Numbered from the stretch's first letter, positions 42,459 to 53,935 are shown. The stretch is DNA of 64,000 bases from Elymus sibiricus (GCA_039707655.1 CM077667.1:543038222-543102221), one strand, 5' to 3'. The notes: generated by a model from the letters alone, not told the origin. Translations and numbers: made by a program.

Positions 42459-44114
42459 CTAAATTTTTTCTAGGGTATCTTCATAGATCAGGTTTAAGCC
42501 GCTGCCGCCATCCATTAGCACCTTGTGTAACCTGAAGCCATCGATGATGGGGTTCAGGACTAAGGCGGCCGGTGAATGACCGGGAAGAATGGCTGGTCGG
42601 TCAGTATCTACGAAGGTAATGGGCATGTCTGCCCATGCACTTGTTGCTGCCACATGATATACCTGTTTGAGTTCTTTAAGAGCTCTTTTCCTCCTGTTCC
42701 TTGAGGGGAACATTTCGTAGATCGTCAGGACTTCGGCATTGTATTCTGGTGGCAATGTAGAGCGCCTGTTCGGCGGTGGTGCCTCGAGAATGGCTTCACC
42801 GCTTTTTGCGATCTGCCTGACGACCCAGCAAGCTCTAAGGCTGTGAGTCGGAGCTTTGTTCAGCAACACAGAGTGTATAGGGCAAGGTTTATCCAGTAGT
42901 CCATCCAGGATGGTACTGACCCCTGAAAGGGGCCTGTTTCTCTTTTTGGCGGTCTCAAGTTGGGCTGGGCGCTTTGGAGGCATCCTCTTTTGCCAATCTC
43001 CTGTAGGGTATTCGGTAAAGGTTGGTTCCGAAAACAGCCGCTCGGCTTGCCAAGCGCTTTCCATGGCACAATACTTCTGTACCAAAACTGATAGCTCGGT
43101 GAAGCCACGAATGTGCCGCCGTGCCAGGGCATTGAGAATCCCTTTGTCATGGCAGTTGTGAACGAAGTTTGCCATTATCTCTTGATCACTAAGGCCCCGT
43201 ACTTTGTTTCGAGCGAGGAGGAGTCTGGCCCAGTAATGATGAACTGACTCTCCTGGTAACTGTATAATGTCCCGTAAGTCCGAAGACTTGGGCTCTGCTG
43301 TGGTGCTTGAGTGATCGGCTTGGGAGGTGGGTGGGAAAAGATTTGATTCCACGCCACGGTGGGAGTCTGGAATCACAGATTCTGAACTGTGTGACAGATC
43401 AGGCACCAATTCCGGATTGTTTCCGGAGCGAACGTCCGAGTCTGGGTTGCAGGCGAGGTCTCGGTGATCGGAGACTAGGGTATAAACCATTTTTAATTCC
43501 GGTCGCTGGGAGGACGGGCTCCTGGCCGGACACTCGACGGTGGCGACAAGGTGGGTGACCGCGGGGATGTGAATCTCCCTATCGTCGGGTTTGAGCCCGA
43601 GCCAGTCATAGACCGAGATCTGGTCATCGGCCATACGCATGGTCTCCACCCGATCAAATAACTCATTGAGAAACGAGGCGAGGGTAGGATGCGTGTCGCT
43701 GAAGCGAGTGGGGTCGGTATGCAGCGTCGCAGTTCCGGAATCGTGCGAGAGCGATCCCCGATTCAGTTCAACCATGTTAGATCCGCTCAGAACGACCGAA
43801 TTGGGCGGTACAGACTTCCCGGGGATAACAACCTCATCATCGGAGGCGGGGCCCGATGTCTTCGGCGTCGAGGCATTGGGACCGGCGGGCTCCTTCGTAG
43901 GAGTCAAGGGTTCCACCAAGACGAGTTCTCCCCATGAATCAGGTACGAACTCTAGGGTTCCAAACCTGATTCCTTGATCGGGGGAAAAGTTTCCGATCTG
44001 GCATGGGTGGCCGATCGGGTAAGCGTGCGACGAGATATCACCGCTCGCGGGGATCTGATCCGGGGCGAGAGCCCCCTGGGTACAGATCTCGCTGCTTGTG
44101 ACAAGGCGAGCCAT
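42459..44114 (-). CDS. Gag and aspartic protease part of the Gypsy element
   Basis: 551 open codons starting about 47 bp inside the 5' LTR (Met at 44114). A long N-terminal region without known domain is followed by the retro gag part (QLPGESVHHYWARLLLARNK, then DQEIMANFVHNCHDKGILNA). There is no obvious CCHC knuckle. Near the end VLMDGGSGLNLIYEDTL is the protease active site, with Asp-Gly-Gly-Ser where Asp-Ser/Thr-Gly is usual, as in other plant Tat elements. The TAG at 42459-42461 interrupts a frame that otherwise runs straight into pol, so gag and pol were one ORF. Confidence 0.8.
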   Translation of the reverse strand: MARLVTSSEICTQGALAPDQIPASGDISSHAYPIGHPCQIGNFSPDQGIRFGTLEFVPDSWGELVLVEPLTPTKEPAGPNASTPKTSGPASDDEVVIPGKSVPPNSVVLSGSNMVELNRGSLSHDSGTATLHTDPTRFSDTHPTLASFLNELFDRVETMRMADDQISVYDWLGLKPDDREIHIPAVTHLVATVECPARSPSSQRPELKMVYTLVSDHRDLACNPDSDVRSGNNPELVPDLSHSSESVIPDSHRGVESNLFPPTSQADHSSTTAEPKSSDLRDIIQLPGESVHHYWARLLLARNKVRGLSDQEIMANFVHNCHDKGILNALARRHIRGFTELSVLVQKYCAMESAWQAERLFSEPTFTEYPTGDWQKRMPPKRPAQLETAKKRNRPLSGVSTILDGLLDKPCPIHSVLLNKAPTHSLRACWVVRQIAKSGEAILEAPPPNRRSTLPPEYNAEVLTIYEMFPSRNRRKRALKELKQVYHVAATSAWADMPITFVDTDRPAILPGHSPAALVLNPIIDGFRLHKVLMDGGSGLNLIYEDTLEKI

Positions 44115-44141
44115 CGATTCCTTCTGGCGATCACAGCGGAA

Positions 44142-44160
44142 CTCTCAATGAAAGCACCAA
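44142..44160 (-). promoter_or_regulatory. Primer-binding region of the Gypsy element
   Basis: Directly inside the 5' LTR the minus strand reads TTGGTGCTTTCATTGAGAG, the leader I know from many Triticeae Gypsy elements. The tRNA is not assigned. Confidence 0.5.
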
Positions 44161-44632
44161 TGTCGGTGTCAAAACCGGCGGATCTCGGGTAGGGGGTCCC
44201 GAGCTGTCAGACTAGAATCGAGGGTAATAGGAGACGAAGGGGACAGTGTTTTACCCAGGTTCGGGCCCTCCTATGGAGGTAATACCCTACGTCCTGCTTG
44301 ATTATATTGATGGTATAAGGGTTACAGAGTTGATCTACCACGAGATCGTATGACTAAAACCCTAGATGAGTTATGTTGCCCTACAACCTAAAACCCTTCG
44401 GCTTATATAGACGCCGAGGGTACCTAGGGTTTACACATAGTCGGTTGCACATCAAAGGGAAAAAACATGCCTATCTACTGACGACATCTTGAAGGACACG
44501 CCATGGCTTCTTGAAACTTCCGCCATGGCGACAGGGCCCCTGATCACCCAATGCTCATCCAGCGGCCCACATAGTCCGGCCCATGAGAAATATGTCGGCT
44601 ATCCGAGGACCCCTCAAACCAGGACTCCCTCA
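44161..44632 (-). repeat. 5' LTR of the Gypsy element (472 bp)
   Basis: Partner of 34215-34682; it has 4 extra bases (about 44469-44472). Confidence 0.9.
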
Positions 44633-44637
44633 GTAGC

Positions 44638-46495
44638 CAATGCCATGGTTCTTCCGGTATCCTCCGTGCTTGCGTACAATTTCCTCAAATTGCTTACACC
44701 CGGCAAGACTCTTGTAGATACATTTCTATATAATACCTTTCAAAAGTTCATTTTCTTGCTCAAGTGTAACTCGGCTAAGAGAAGTGTTAGTGGGATCAAT
44801 AGAACTACTAGAAGCAATATCATTGGATTTATCATTTTTATTGCTACTAGTTGAAGAACCTTTCTTGCCTTTGTTATTAGTCTGCTTAGCCTTAACTTGT
44901 GGAATGAATGTAGACAAGAGTAATCGTTTGGCTAGATAAGATGAAGTCTTCTTTCGGAGATCGTCATTGATAGCTTTAAGAAACTCATGTTCTTGCTCCA
45001 AGGTGAGCTTCTCGAAGCATAGCCTCTCATGAGTCTTTACAAGCTCTCTATGATCTTCTAGAGTAGATCTGTGGGCTAACTTAAGAGTGTTTAATTCTTT
45101 AGTTAGTCGCTCTATTTCCAACTTATCATCATCACACGACTTATCTTGACTAGAGTGATTACTAACAAGTTCATTTTGACTAATATCACTAGATTTGGCA
45201 AATAGCAAGTCATCATCTCCTAGTAAATCGTCCTCATCACTATTGAAAGCAAGATACTCGGGGTGTGATACCTTGGGGCCTTTAGCCATGAAGCAACTTC
45301 CACTCCCTTCATTTGGTGAATCAAATATGTCATAGGAGTCGGTAGTCACTAGTGCAAGTCCGGCAACACCTTCATCTTGACTATAGTCAGAGTTGGAGTG
45401 ATAGCTTCTCTCGGAGTGGTTGTCGGATTCGGAGCCGGAAACCCATTCAACAACATGAGCTTGATGTCTTGTTCTTGAGTAGCTCTTGGTGTACTTGTCC
45501 TTCCTCTCCGAGTCCCTACTTCTCCTTGAGGGTCTTCGTTCATAACGGTCATCTCTACTCCTTCTCTCTCTTTGAGGTGATTCAACTCTTGAGCTTCGTC
45601 TTCTAGGTGACTCTTCTCTTCGTTTGTAGGGAGCCGCGCACTCATTGGAGTAGTGTCGGGGCTTCCTACAATTGTAGCAGTTTCGGTCATGACTTGACTA
45701 ACGCTTCTCTTCATATCTTGAGTTGGAGCTTCGATCTTTGCTTCTATTCTTGTAGAACTTGTTGAATTTCTTGACCATGAGGCTTATCTCTTCATTGGTA
45801 ACAAGGTTGTCACTTGAAGTTGCGGGAGCATCAATTGTGGCCTTGTAAGCACCGCTAGACTTGTTGTGAAGCTCTTCCTTGTCTTTGAGTGTCATCTCAT
45901 GAGCAACAATTCTTCCAATCACTTCCGTCGGCTTGAGATCTATGTAGTTGGGCATCATTTGGATCAATGTGCACACGGTGTCGTATCTCTCATCTAAAGC
46001 TCTAAGTATCTTCTTGACGATGAATTTGTCGGTCATTTCTTCGCTTCCTAAGCCGGCAATCTCATTGGTGATGAGAGCTAGCCTAGAGTACATCTCTGCG
46101 ACTCCTTCACCATCCTTCATCTTGAACTTGTCAAGCTGACTGTGAAGAACATCCAACTTGGATTCTCTAACGGATTCTGTACCTTCGTGCATATAACCCA
46201 AAGTATCCCAAATTTCTTTGGCATTCTCAAGGTGGCTGATTTTGTTGAATTCTTCGGGGCATAGGCAGTTGAAGAGAATGTCGCATGCTTGAGCGTTGAA
46301 TTCTTCCGCGGTCGCTTCACGATCCGGTTCCTTTCCATCACCAAAGAATTCACCTTGCAATCCAACACGAACAGCAGCCCAAAAGGCAGGGTTATGACCA
46401 AGAATATGCATTTTCATTTTGTGCTTCCAACTAGCAAAATTTGTGCCATCAAAGTACGGACCTCTACGGTGATAATTTCCCTCGCTAGACGCCAT
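44638..46495 (-). pseudogene. Gag of element B (Copia/UBN2 type) with CCHC knuckle
   Basis: Met at 46495 starts MASSEGNYHRRGPYFDGTNF, then SWKHKMKMHILG and CPEEFNKISHLENAKEIWDT: the gag-polypeptide region of Copia elements (open to 45698, 265 codons). After an in-frame TAG the same frame gives a zinc knuckle CYNCRKPRHYSNEC (CX2CX4HX4C) at about 45650, an Arg/Ser-rich part, and a coiled-coil region at 44726-45349 (ERLTKELNTLKLAHRSTLED). A second stop near 44726 follows, then KQFEEIVRKHGGYRKNHG up to the Gypsy insertion site. Gag would package element RNA in particles. The TAG splits capsid from knuckle, so it is not functional as it stands. Confidence 0.75.
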
Positions 46496-46534
46496 ACTCT
46501 CCTAGGTTGTGAAACCAATGCAATGGTGACCAAC

Positions 46535-46548
46535 GCTCTGATACCACT
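46535..46548 (-). promoter_or_regulatory. Primer-binding site of element B
   Basis: Two bases inside the 5' LTR the minus strand reads TGGTATCAGAGCG, complementary to the 3' end of initiator Met tRNA, the usual Copia primer. Confidence 0.85.
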
Positions 46549-46921
46549 TGTAGAATCGAAAGTATGTCTAGAGGGGGGTGATTAGACTACTCGAGCAAAT
46601 AAAAATTCTACCTTTTCCCAAATTGAAGTGTTGGCAGATTTTAGCAACGATAACAATTCAAGTACACCCTACACATGCATGTCTAAGAGTATAGTAGCAG
46701 AAAGTAAAGACAAGCATATGTAGTAGAGGATTGGGAGGAAGATCAAACGCAATTTGGAGACACGAAGATTTTTCCCGTGGTTCCGATAGGTGGTGCTATC
46801 GTACGTCCACGTTTATGGAGACTTGAATCCACGGAGGGTAACCGTCGCGATAGTCCACGGAGGGCTCTACCCACGAAGGGTTCCACGAAGAAGCAACCTT
46901 GTCTATACCATGATGGCCTAC
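46549..46921 (-). repeat. 5' LTR of element B, U5-side part
   Basis: Matches 18656-19030 of the other LTR. Broken at the CCTAC target of element C. The remainder is at 53936-55048. Confidence 0.9.
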
Positions 46922-48509
46922 TGCTACTTCTCGAGCATGCGTTGGTTTCCGTGAAGAGGAACGGGTGATGCAGCAAAGTAGATAAGTATTTCCCTCAGTT
47001 GTTGAGAACCAAGGTATCAATCCAGTAGGAGATACAAGCAAGTCACCAATGGATGTACCTACACAAATAATCAAACACTTGCACCCAACGCTATAAAGGG
47101 GTTGTCAATCCCTTCACGGTTACTTGCAAGGATGAGATCTGATAGAGATAGATAGAATAGATTGCTTGAACGGAAAGTAAAACAAAAGTAAAAAGATTGC
47201 AGCAAGATATTTTTGGTCTTTTTGGTCTTCGATCTGAAAGTATAAGATGGAAAATAGACCCGGGGGCCGTAGGTTTCACTAGAGGCTTCTCTCATGATGG
47301 CAAGTATTACGGTGGGTGAACAAATTACTGTCGAGCAATTGATAGAAAAGCGAATAATTATGAAGACATCCAAGGCAATGATTATGCATATAGGCATCAC
47401 GTCCGTGTCAAGTAGACCGAAACGATTCTGCATCTACTACTATTACTCCACACATCGACCGACTCCTGCCTGCATCTAGAGTATTAAGTTCATGAAGAAC
47501 AGAGTAACGCATTAGGTAAGATGACATGATGTAGAGGGATAAACTCAAGCAATATGATGAAAACCCCATCTTTTTATCCTCGATGGCAACAATACAATAC
47601 GTGCCTCGCTACCCCTACTATGTCACTAGGTGAGGACACCGCAAGATTGAACCCAAAACCAAGCACTTCTCCCATTGCAAGAATTACCAATCTAGTTGGC
47701 CAAACCAAACCAATAACTCGAAGAGACTTGCAAAGATATGAAATCATGCATATAAGAATTCAGAAAAGACTCAAATAATATTCATAGATAATCTGAACAT
47801 AAACCCACAATTCATCGGATCTCGACAAACACACCGCAAAAGAGTATTACATCGGATAGATCTCCATGAAGATCATGAAGAACATGGTATTGAAGAGCAA
47901 AGAGAGAGAAGAAGCCATCTAGCTACTAGCTATGGACCCGAAGGTCTGTGGTGAACTACTCACGCATCATCGGAGGGGCAATGGAGTTGATGTAGATGCC
48001 CTCCGTGATCGAATCCCCCTCCGGCAGATTACCGGAAAAGGCTCCAAGATTGGATCTCACGGGAACCGAGGCTCTGGGCAGCGAAAAAGTGTTTTCGTGG
48101 CTCTCTCTGGTATACAGGGAATATTTTGAAATTTATAGGCTGAAAATTAGGGTTGGGAGAGCTGTCGTGGGCCCACAAGCCAGGGGGGCGCGCCCTACCC
48201 CCCTGGGCGCGCCCCTGTGGCTTGTGGCCACACAGCGGCTCCCCTGCCTTGATCTCCAAGCTTGGTAGATGTCTTCTGGTCGAAGATAAATTATTCCGAA
48301 GATTTTATTCCGTTTGGACTCCGTTTAATATTCCTTATCTGCAATACTCAAAGACAAGGAAAAAACAGGAACTGGCACTAGGCTCTAGATTAATAGGTTA
48401 GTCCCAAAAATAATATAAAATAGCATATTAATGCATATAAAACATCCAAAACAGATAATATAATAGCATGGAACAATGAAAAATTATAGATACGTTGGAG
48501 ACGTATCAA
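46922..48509 (-). repeat. 3' LTR of element C (1588 bp)
   Basis: Contains a GC-rich palindrome with two GGCGCGCC-type halves around 48180-48225 (the 'caagccagggg' side pairs with 'cccctgtggcttg'). Confidence 0.9.
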
Positions 48510-48524
48510 GCATCCCCAAGCTTA
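48510..48524 (-). promoter_or_regulatory. Polypurine tract of element C
   Basis: The minus strand reads AAGCTTGGGGATGCT directly before the 3' LTR tip TGATACG. Confidence 0.75.
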
Positions 48525-51210
48525 ACTCCTGCTCGTCCTCTAGTAGGTAAATGATAAAAACAGAATTTTTGATGCGGAATGCTACCTAACATATTTATCC
48601 ATGTAATATTCTTTATTGTGGCATGAATATTCAGATCCGTAAGATTCAAAACAATAGTCTAATATTGACATAAAAACAGTAATACTTCGAGCACACCAAC
48701 AAGGCAATCGTGTCCTTTCGAAACAACATGGCCATAGAAAGTTATCCCTACAAAATCATATGGTCTGGCTATGCTCCATCTCCCCCACACAAAGTATCTA
48801 AATCATGCACAACCCCGATGAACAAGTCAAGCAATTGTTTCACACTTTTGGTGTTCTCAAACCTTTTCAACTCTCACGCAATACATGAGCGTGAGCCATG
48901 GATATAGCACTATAGGTGGAATAGAATATGGTGGAGGTTGCAAGGGAAAAGGAGAAGATAGTCTCACATCAACTAGGCGTATCAACGGGCTATGGAGATG
49001 CCCATCAATAGATATCAATGTGAGTGAGTAGGGATTGCCATGCAACGGGTGCACTAGAGCTATAAATGTATGAAAGCTCAAAAAGAAAACTAAGTGGTCG
49101 TGCAAGATGAAATTCCACTAGTTATATGAAAGTGACAAAATAGGAGACTCTCTATCATGAAGATCATGGTGCTACTTTGAAGCACAAGTGTGGAAAAAGA
49201 TAGTAGCAATTGTCCTTTCTCTCTTTCTCTCATTTTTTTTCTTTTTTTTCCTTTTTTTTATGGTGGGCATCTTTGGCCTCTTTTATTTTTTTTATTTGGG
49301 CTTCGCTGGCCTCTTTTATTTTTTTGTAAAGTCCGTATACTCATCCCAACTTGTGAGGGAGTCATGGCTTCCATCATCCTTTTCTCACATGGGACAATGC
49401 TCTAATAATGAAAATCATCACACTTTTATTTACTTACAACTCAAAAGAAAAATTACAACTCGATACCTATGACAAAATATGACTCTATATGCAATATGAA
49501 AGTGGTGGTGCATGTCATGAAAAGCGGAACGGTGGAAGTTGCATGGCAATATATCTCGGAATTGCTATGCAAATGCCATAATAGGTAGGTATGGTGGCTG
49601 TTTTGAGGAAAATATATGGTGGCTGTTTTGAGGAAAATATATGGTGGCTGTTTTGAGGAAGGTGGTTTTGATGTACCGGCGAAAGTTGCGCGGTACTAGA
49701 GAGGCTAGCAAAGGTGGAAGGGTGAGAGTGTGTATAATCCATGGACTCAACATTAGTCATAAAGAACTCACATACTTATTGCAAAAGTCTATTAGTTATC
49801 AAACAAAGCATTAGACGCATGCTCCTAGGGGAGAGGTTGGTAATAGTTAACCATCGCGCGCTCCCGACCCTCACACAAAGGCCGACAATCATTAAACAAA
49901 TCATGCTCCGACTTCGTTACATAACGGTTCACCATACGTGCATGCTACGGGAATCACAAACTTCAACACAAGTATCTCTCCAATTCACAACTACTCACGA
50001 GCATGACTCTCATATTACCATCTCTATTATCTCAAAACTATATGCAAGGAATCAAACTTCTCATAGTATTTAGTGCACTTAATATGAAAGTTTTTATTAT
50101 ATCCCTCTTGGATGCCCATTATATTAGGACTAAATTCATAACCTAAACAAATTACCCTGCTGTTTTAAGAAACTCTCAAAATAATATAAGTGAGGTACGA
50201 GAGTTCAATAATTTCTATAAAATAAAACACCACCATGCTCTAAAAAGATATAAGTGAAGCACTAGAGCAACATTGCCTAGCTCAAAAGATATAAGTGAAG
50301 CACATAGAGTATTCTAATAAATTCACGAATCAGCGTGTCTCTCTCAAAAAGATGTGTGCAGCAAGGATGATTGTGGCAAACTAAAAAGCAAAGACTCATA
50401 TCATACAAGACGCTCCAAGCAAAACACATATCATGTGGTGAATAAAAATATAGCCTCAAGTAAATTTACCGATGGATTGAAGACGAAAGAGGGGATGCCT
50501 TCCGGGGCATCCCCAAGCTTAGGCTTTTTTGTATCCTTGAATATGGCTTGGGGTGCCTTGGGCATCCCCAAGCTTAGGATCTTGCCACTCCTTATTCCAT
50601 AGTCCATCAAATCTTTACCCAAAACTTGAAAACTTCACAACACAAAACTCAACAGAAAACTCATGAGATCCGTTAGTATAAGAAAATTAAATCACCACTT
50701 TAGGTACTGTTGTGAACTCATTCTTTATTTATATTTGTGTAATACCTACTGTATTCTAACTTCTCCATGGTTCATACCCCCCGATACAACCCATAGATTC
50801 ATCAAAATAAGCAAACAACACAAAGAAAACAGAATCTGTCAAAAACAGAACAGTATGTAGCAATCTGTAGACTTCGAATACTTATGTAACTCTAAAAATT
50901 CTGAAAAATTAGGACAACCAGGTAAATTTGTATATAAATCTTGTGTAAAAAATTCAGATCAAAATCGCGTTCCAGTAACTTTATAAAAATTCTGGACTGA
51001 GCGCAAAAGTTTCTGTTTTTTAACAGAATCTAACGACAAATACCGTAGACCATCCCAAAGGTCTTGCTTGGCTCAAACACTAATTTAAACAAGAAAACAC
51101 AATTATTACAGAAGTAATTATGTGCAAAACACACCAAAACAGAAACAAAAAAAACAGAAAACGAAAATAAGATTGGGCTGCCTCCCAACAAGCGCTATTG
51201 TTTAACGCCC
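48525..51210. other. Non-coding interior of element C
   Basis: No ORF with a motif on either strand. T-rich tracts near 49230-49330. Two extra copies of the polypurine-tract motif at 50507-50520 and 50562-50575. Confidence 0.6.
49591..49660. repeat. 25-bp tandem repeat, 2.8 copies
   Basis: Unit 'atggtggctgttttgaggaa' plus 'aatat', at 49591, 49616 and 49641 (last one partial). Confidence 0.9.
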
Positions 51211-52083
51211 CTAGCTAGGCATAACAATTTCAATGATGCTCACATAAAAAGTAGTAATTGAGATATGCAAAAGAGCATCATGAATAGCATGAAAAACACA
51301 TTTAAGTCTAACCCACTTCCTATGCATAGGGATTTTTTGAGCAAACAATTTATGGGAACAAGAATCAACTAGCATAGGAAGGCAAAACAAGCATAACTTC
51401 AAAACTTTAAACACATAGAGAGGAAACTTGATATTATTGCAATTCCTACAAACATATGTTCCTCCCTCATAATAAATTTCAGTAGCATCATGAAGGAATT
51501 CAACAATATAACTATCATATAAAATTTTCTCTTCATGATCCACATGCATGCAAAGTTGACACTCTTCCAAAATAGTGGGATTATCATTAACTAAAGTCAT
51601 GACCTCTCCAAACCCACTTTTATCAAAAATTTCATAAGATTGACCACTCTCCAAAATAGTGGGATCAATAATGCCTAAAGTTGACACTCTTCCAAACCCA
51701 CTTTCAATATAATATTCATCATGAATATTAAATAAATTATCAAGATCATAAGAAACATTATCACCCCAATCATGATCATTGCAATAAGTAGTGGTCATGG
51801 CAAACTCATCAAATATAGCATCCCCAAGCTTGTGGGTTTGCATATCATTAGCACAATTGACATTAATAGAATTTATAGTAACATCATTGCAATCATGCTT
51901 TTCAATCAAGGAGCTATCATGAATCACCTTATAAATTTCTTCTTTCAACACTTCATCAAAATTTTCAGATTCATGATTTTCAATCAAAACTTCATAGAGA
52001 TAATCAAGTGCACTCAACTCACTAGCAATTGGTTCATCATAATTTGGTCTTTAGAAAAGATTAGCAAGTGGATGAGGATCCAT
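51211..52083 (-). pseudogene. ORF of element C, function unknown
   Basis: Starts at 52083 close to the primer site (MDPHPLANLF), hits a TAA after ten codons, then stays open for 268 codons from 52017 (SALDYLYEVLIENHESENFD) to the stop at 51211. Very acidic and Asn/Asp-rich in the first half, with direct repetition of the GFG(R/E)V(S/M)TL...PTILE wording. A Cys pair YVCRNCNN and a second hydrophobic, Cys-rich part follow. I recognise no gag, protease or pol motif. It is the only ORF of the element and sits where gag would be. The early stop suggests loss of function or a start at an internal Met. Confidence 0.5.
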
Positions 52084-52319
52084 ATCAATAGAGTTTTAGC
52101 AAGCGAAGATGCTTGCAAATAGAAGGCACATGGCAACACAAGCAAACAAAAAGCAAACGAAAAGACGAACGGAAGAAGGGCGAATAAAAAGGCAAATCTT
52201 TTTGGTTTTTTCTAAAAATTATTTTAGAAGTGGGGGAGAGGAAAACGAGAGGCAAATGGCAAATAAACTAAATGCAAGTGATGAGTTTGTGATGGGTACT
52301 TGGATGGCTTGATGTAGAT

Positions 52320-52338
52320 CTCCCCGGCAACGGCGCCA
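52320..52338 (-). promoter_or_regulatory. Primer-binding site of element C (Asp-tRNA type)
   Basis: The minus strand reads TGGCGCCGTTGCCGGGGAG, the Asp-tRNA-complementary sequence used by Athila-like and several other plant Gypsy elements, about 11 bases inside the 5' LTR. Confidence 0.8.
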
Positions 52339-52349
52339 GAAATCCTTCT

Positions 52350-53935
52350 TGCTACTTCTCGAGCATGCGTTGGTTTCCGTGAAGAGGAACGGGTGATGCA
52401 GCAAAGTAGATAAGTATTTCCCTCAGTTGTTGAGAACCAAGGTATCAATCCAGTAGGAGATACAAGCAAGTCACCAATGGATGTACCTACACAAATAATA
52501 AAACACTTGCACCCAACGCTATAAAGGGGTTGTCAATCCCTTCACGGTTACTTGCAAGGATGAGATCTGATAGAGATAGATAGAATAGATTGCTTGAACG
52601 GAAAGTAAAACAAAAGTAAAAAGATTGCAGCAAGATATTTTTGGTGTTTATGGTTTTAGATCTGAAAGTATAAGATGGAAAATAGACCCGGGGGCCATAG
52701 GTTTCACTAGAGGCTTCTCTCATGATGGCAAGTATTACGGTGGGTGAACAAATTACTGTCGAGCAATTGATAGAAAAGCGAATAATTATGAAGACATCCA
52801 AGGCAATGATTATGCATATAGGCATCACGTCCGTGTCAAGTAGACCGAAACGATTCTGCATCTACTACTATTACTCCACACATCGACCGACTCCTGCCTG
52901 CATCTAGAGTATTAAGTTCATGAAGAACAGAGTAACGCATTAGGTAAGATGACATGATGTAGAGGGATAAACTCAAGCAATATGATGAAAACCCCATCTT
53001 TTTATCCTCGATGGCAACAATACAATACGTGCCTCGCTACCCCTACTATGTCACTGGGTGAGGACACCGAAAGATTGAACCCAAAACCAAGCACTTCTCC
53101 CATTGCAAGATTTACCAATCTAGTTGGCCAAACCAAACCAATAACTCGAAGAGACTTGCAAAGATATGAAATCATGCATATAAGAATTCAGAAAAGACTC
53201 AAATAATATTCATAGATAATCTGAACATAAACCCACAATTCATCGGATCTCGACAAACACACCGCAAAAGAGTATTACATCGGATAGATCTCCATGAAGA
53301 TCATGAAGAACATGGTATTGAAGAGCAAAGAGAGAGAAGAAGCCATCTAGCTACTAGCTATGGACCCGAAGGTCTGTGGTGAACTACTCACGCATCATCG
53401 GAGGGGCAATGGAGTTGATGTAGATGCCCTCCGTGATCGAATCCCCCTCCGGCAGATTACCGGAAAAGGCTCCAAGATTGGATCTCACGGGAACCGAGGC
53501 TCCTGGCGGCGGAAAAGTGTTTTCGTGGCTCTCTCTGGTATACAGGGAATATTTTGGAATTTATAGGCTGAAAATTAGGGTTGGGAGAGCTGTCGTGGAC
53601 CCACAAGCCAGGGGGCGCGCCCTACCCCCCTGGGCGCGCCCCTGTGGCTTGTGGCCACACGGAGTCTCCCCTGCCTTGATCTCCAAGCTTGGTAGATGTC
53701 TTCTGGTCCAAGAAAAATTATTCCGAAGATTTTATTCCGTTTGGACTCCTTTTAATATTCCTTATCTGCAATACTCAAAAACAAGGAAAAAATAGGAACT
53801 GGCACTAGGCTCTAGATTAATAGGTTAGTCCCAAAAATAATATAAAATAGCATATTAATGCATATAAAACATCCAAAACAGATAATATAATAGCATGGAA
53901 CAATAAAAAATTATAGATACGTTGGAGACGTATCA
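52350..53935 (-). repeat. 5' LTR of element C (1586 bp)
   Basis: Partner of 46922-48509. Confidence 0.9.

Larger units (their letters stand above)
34215..44632 (-). mobile_element. Nested Gypsy (Tat-like) retrotransposon, 10.4 kb
   Basis: LTRs 34215-34682 and 44161-44632, tips TGTCGG...CCCTCA. Perfect 5-bp duplication GTAGC (34210-34214 and 44633-44637). On the minus strand: gag and protease, reverse transcriptase, archaeal-type RNase H, integrase; then a multi-exon ORF on the opposite strand before the 3' LTR. The pol order RT-RNaseH-INT defines Gypsy; the second-type RNase H and antisense ORF point to the Tat/Grande-like lineage. I count about 13 substitutions and one 4-bp indel between the LTRs (near 2.8 percent), which with the often-used grass rate of 1.3e-8 per site per year gives roughly one million years. 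Confidence 0.9.
46922..53935 (-). mobile_element. Element C: small non-autonomous LTR retrotransposon, 7.0 kb
   Basis: LTRs 46922-48509 and 52350-53935 (about 1.59 kb each). In element sense they start TGATACGTCTCC and end CTCGAGAAGTAGCA. Perfect 5-bp duplication CCTAC (46917-46921 and 53936-53940), and the sister LTR of element B shows the empty site. Asp-tRNA-type primer site and a polypurine tract are present. The 3.8 kb interior has one ORF without recognised domain and no pol. About 25 differences between the LTRs (near 1.6 percent) make it the youngest insert. LTR ends and polypurine tract resemble element A. Confidence 0.9.

Noticed and set aside
47294..48401. Short plus-strand frames repeated at 52722-53795
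   Set aside because: They are identical because they lie in the two LTRs of element C; no coding evidence.
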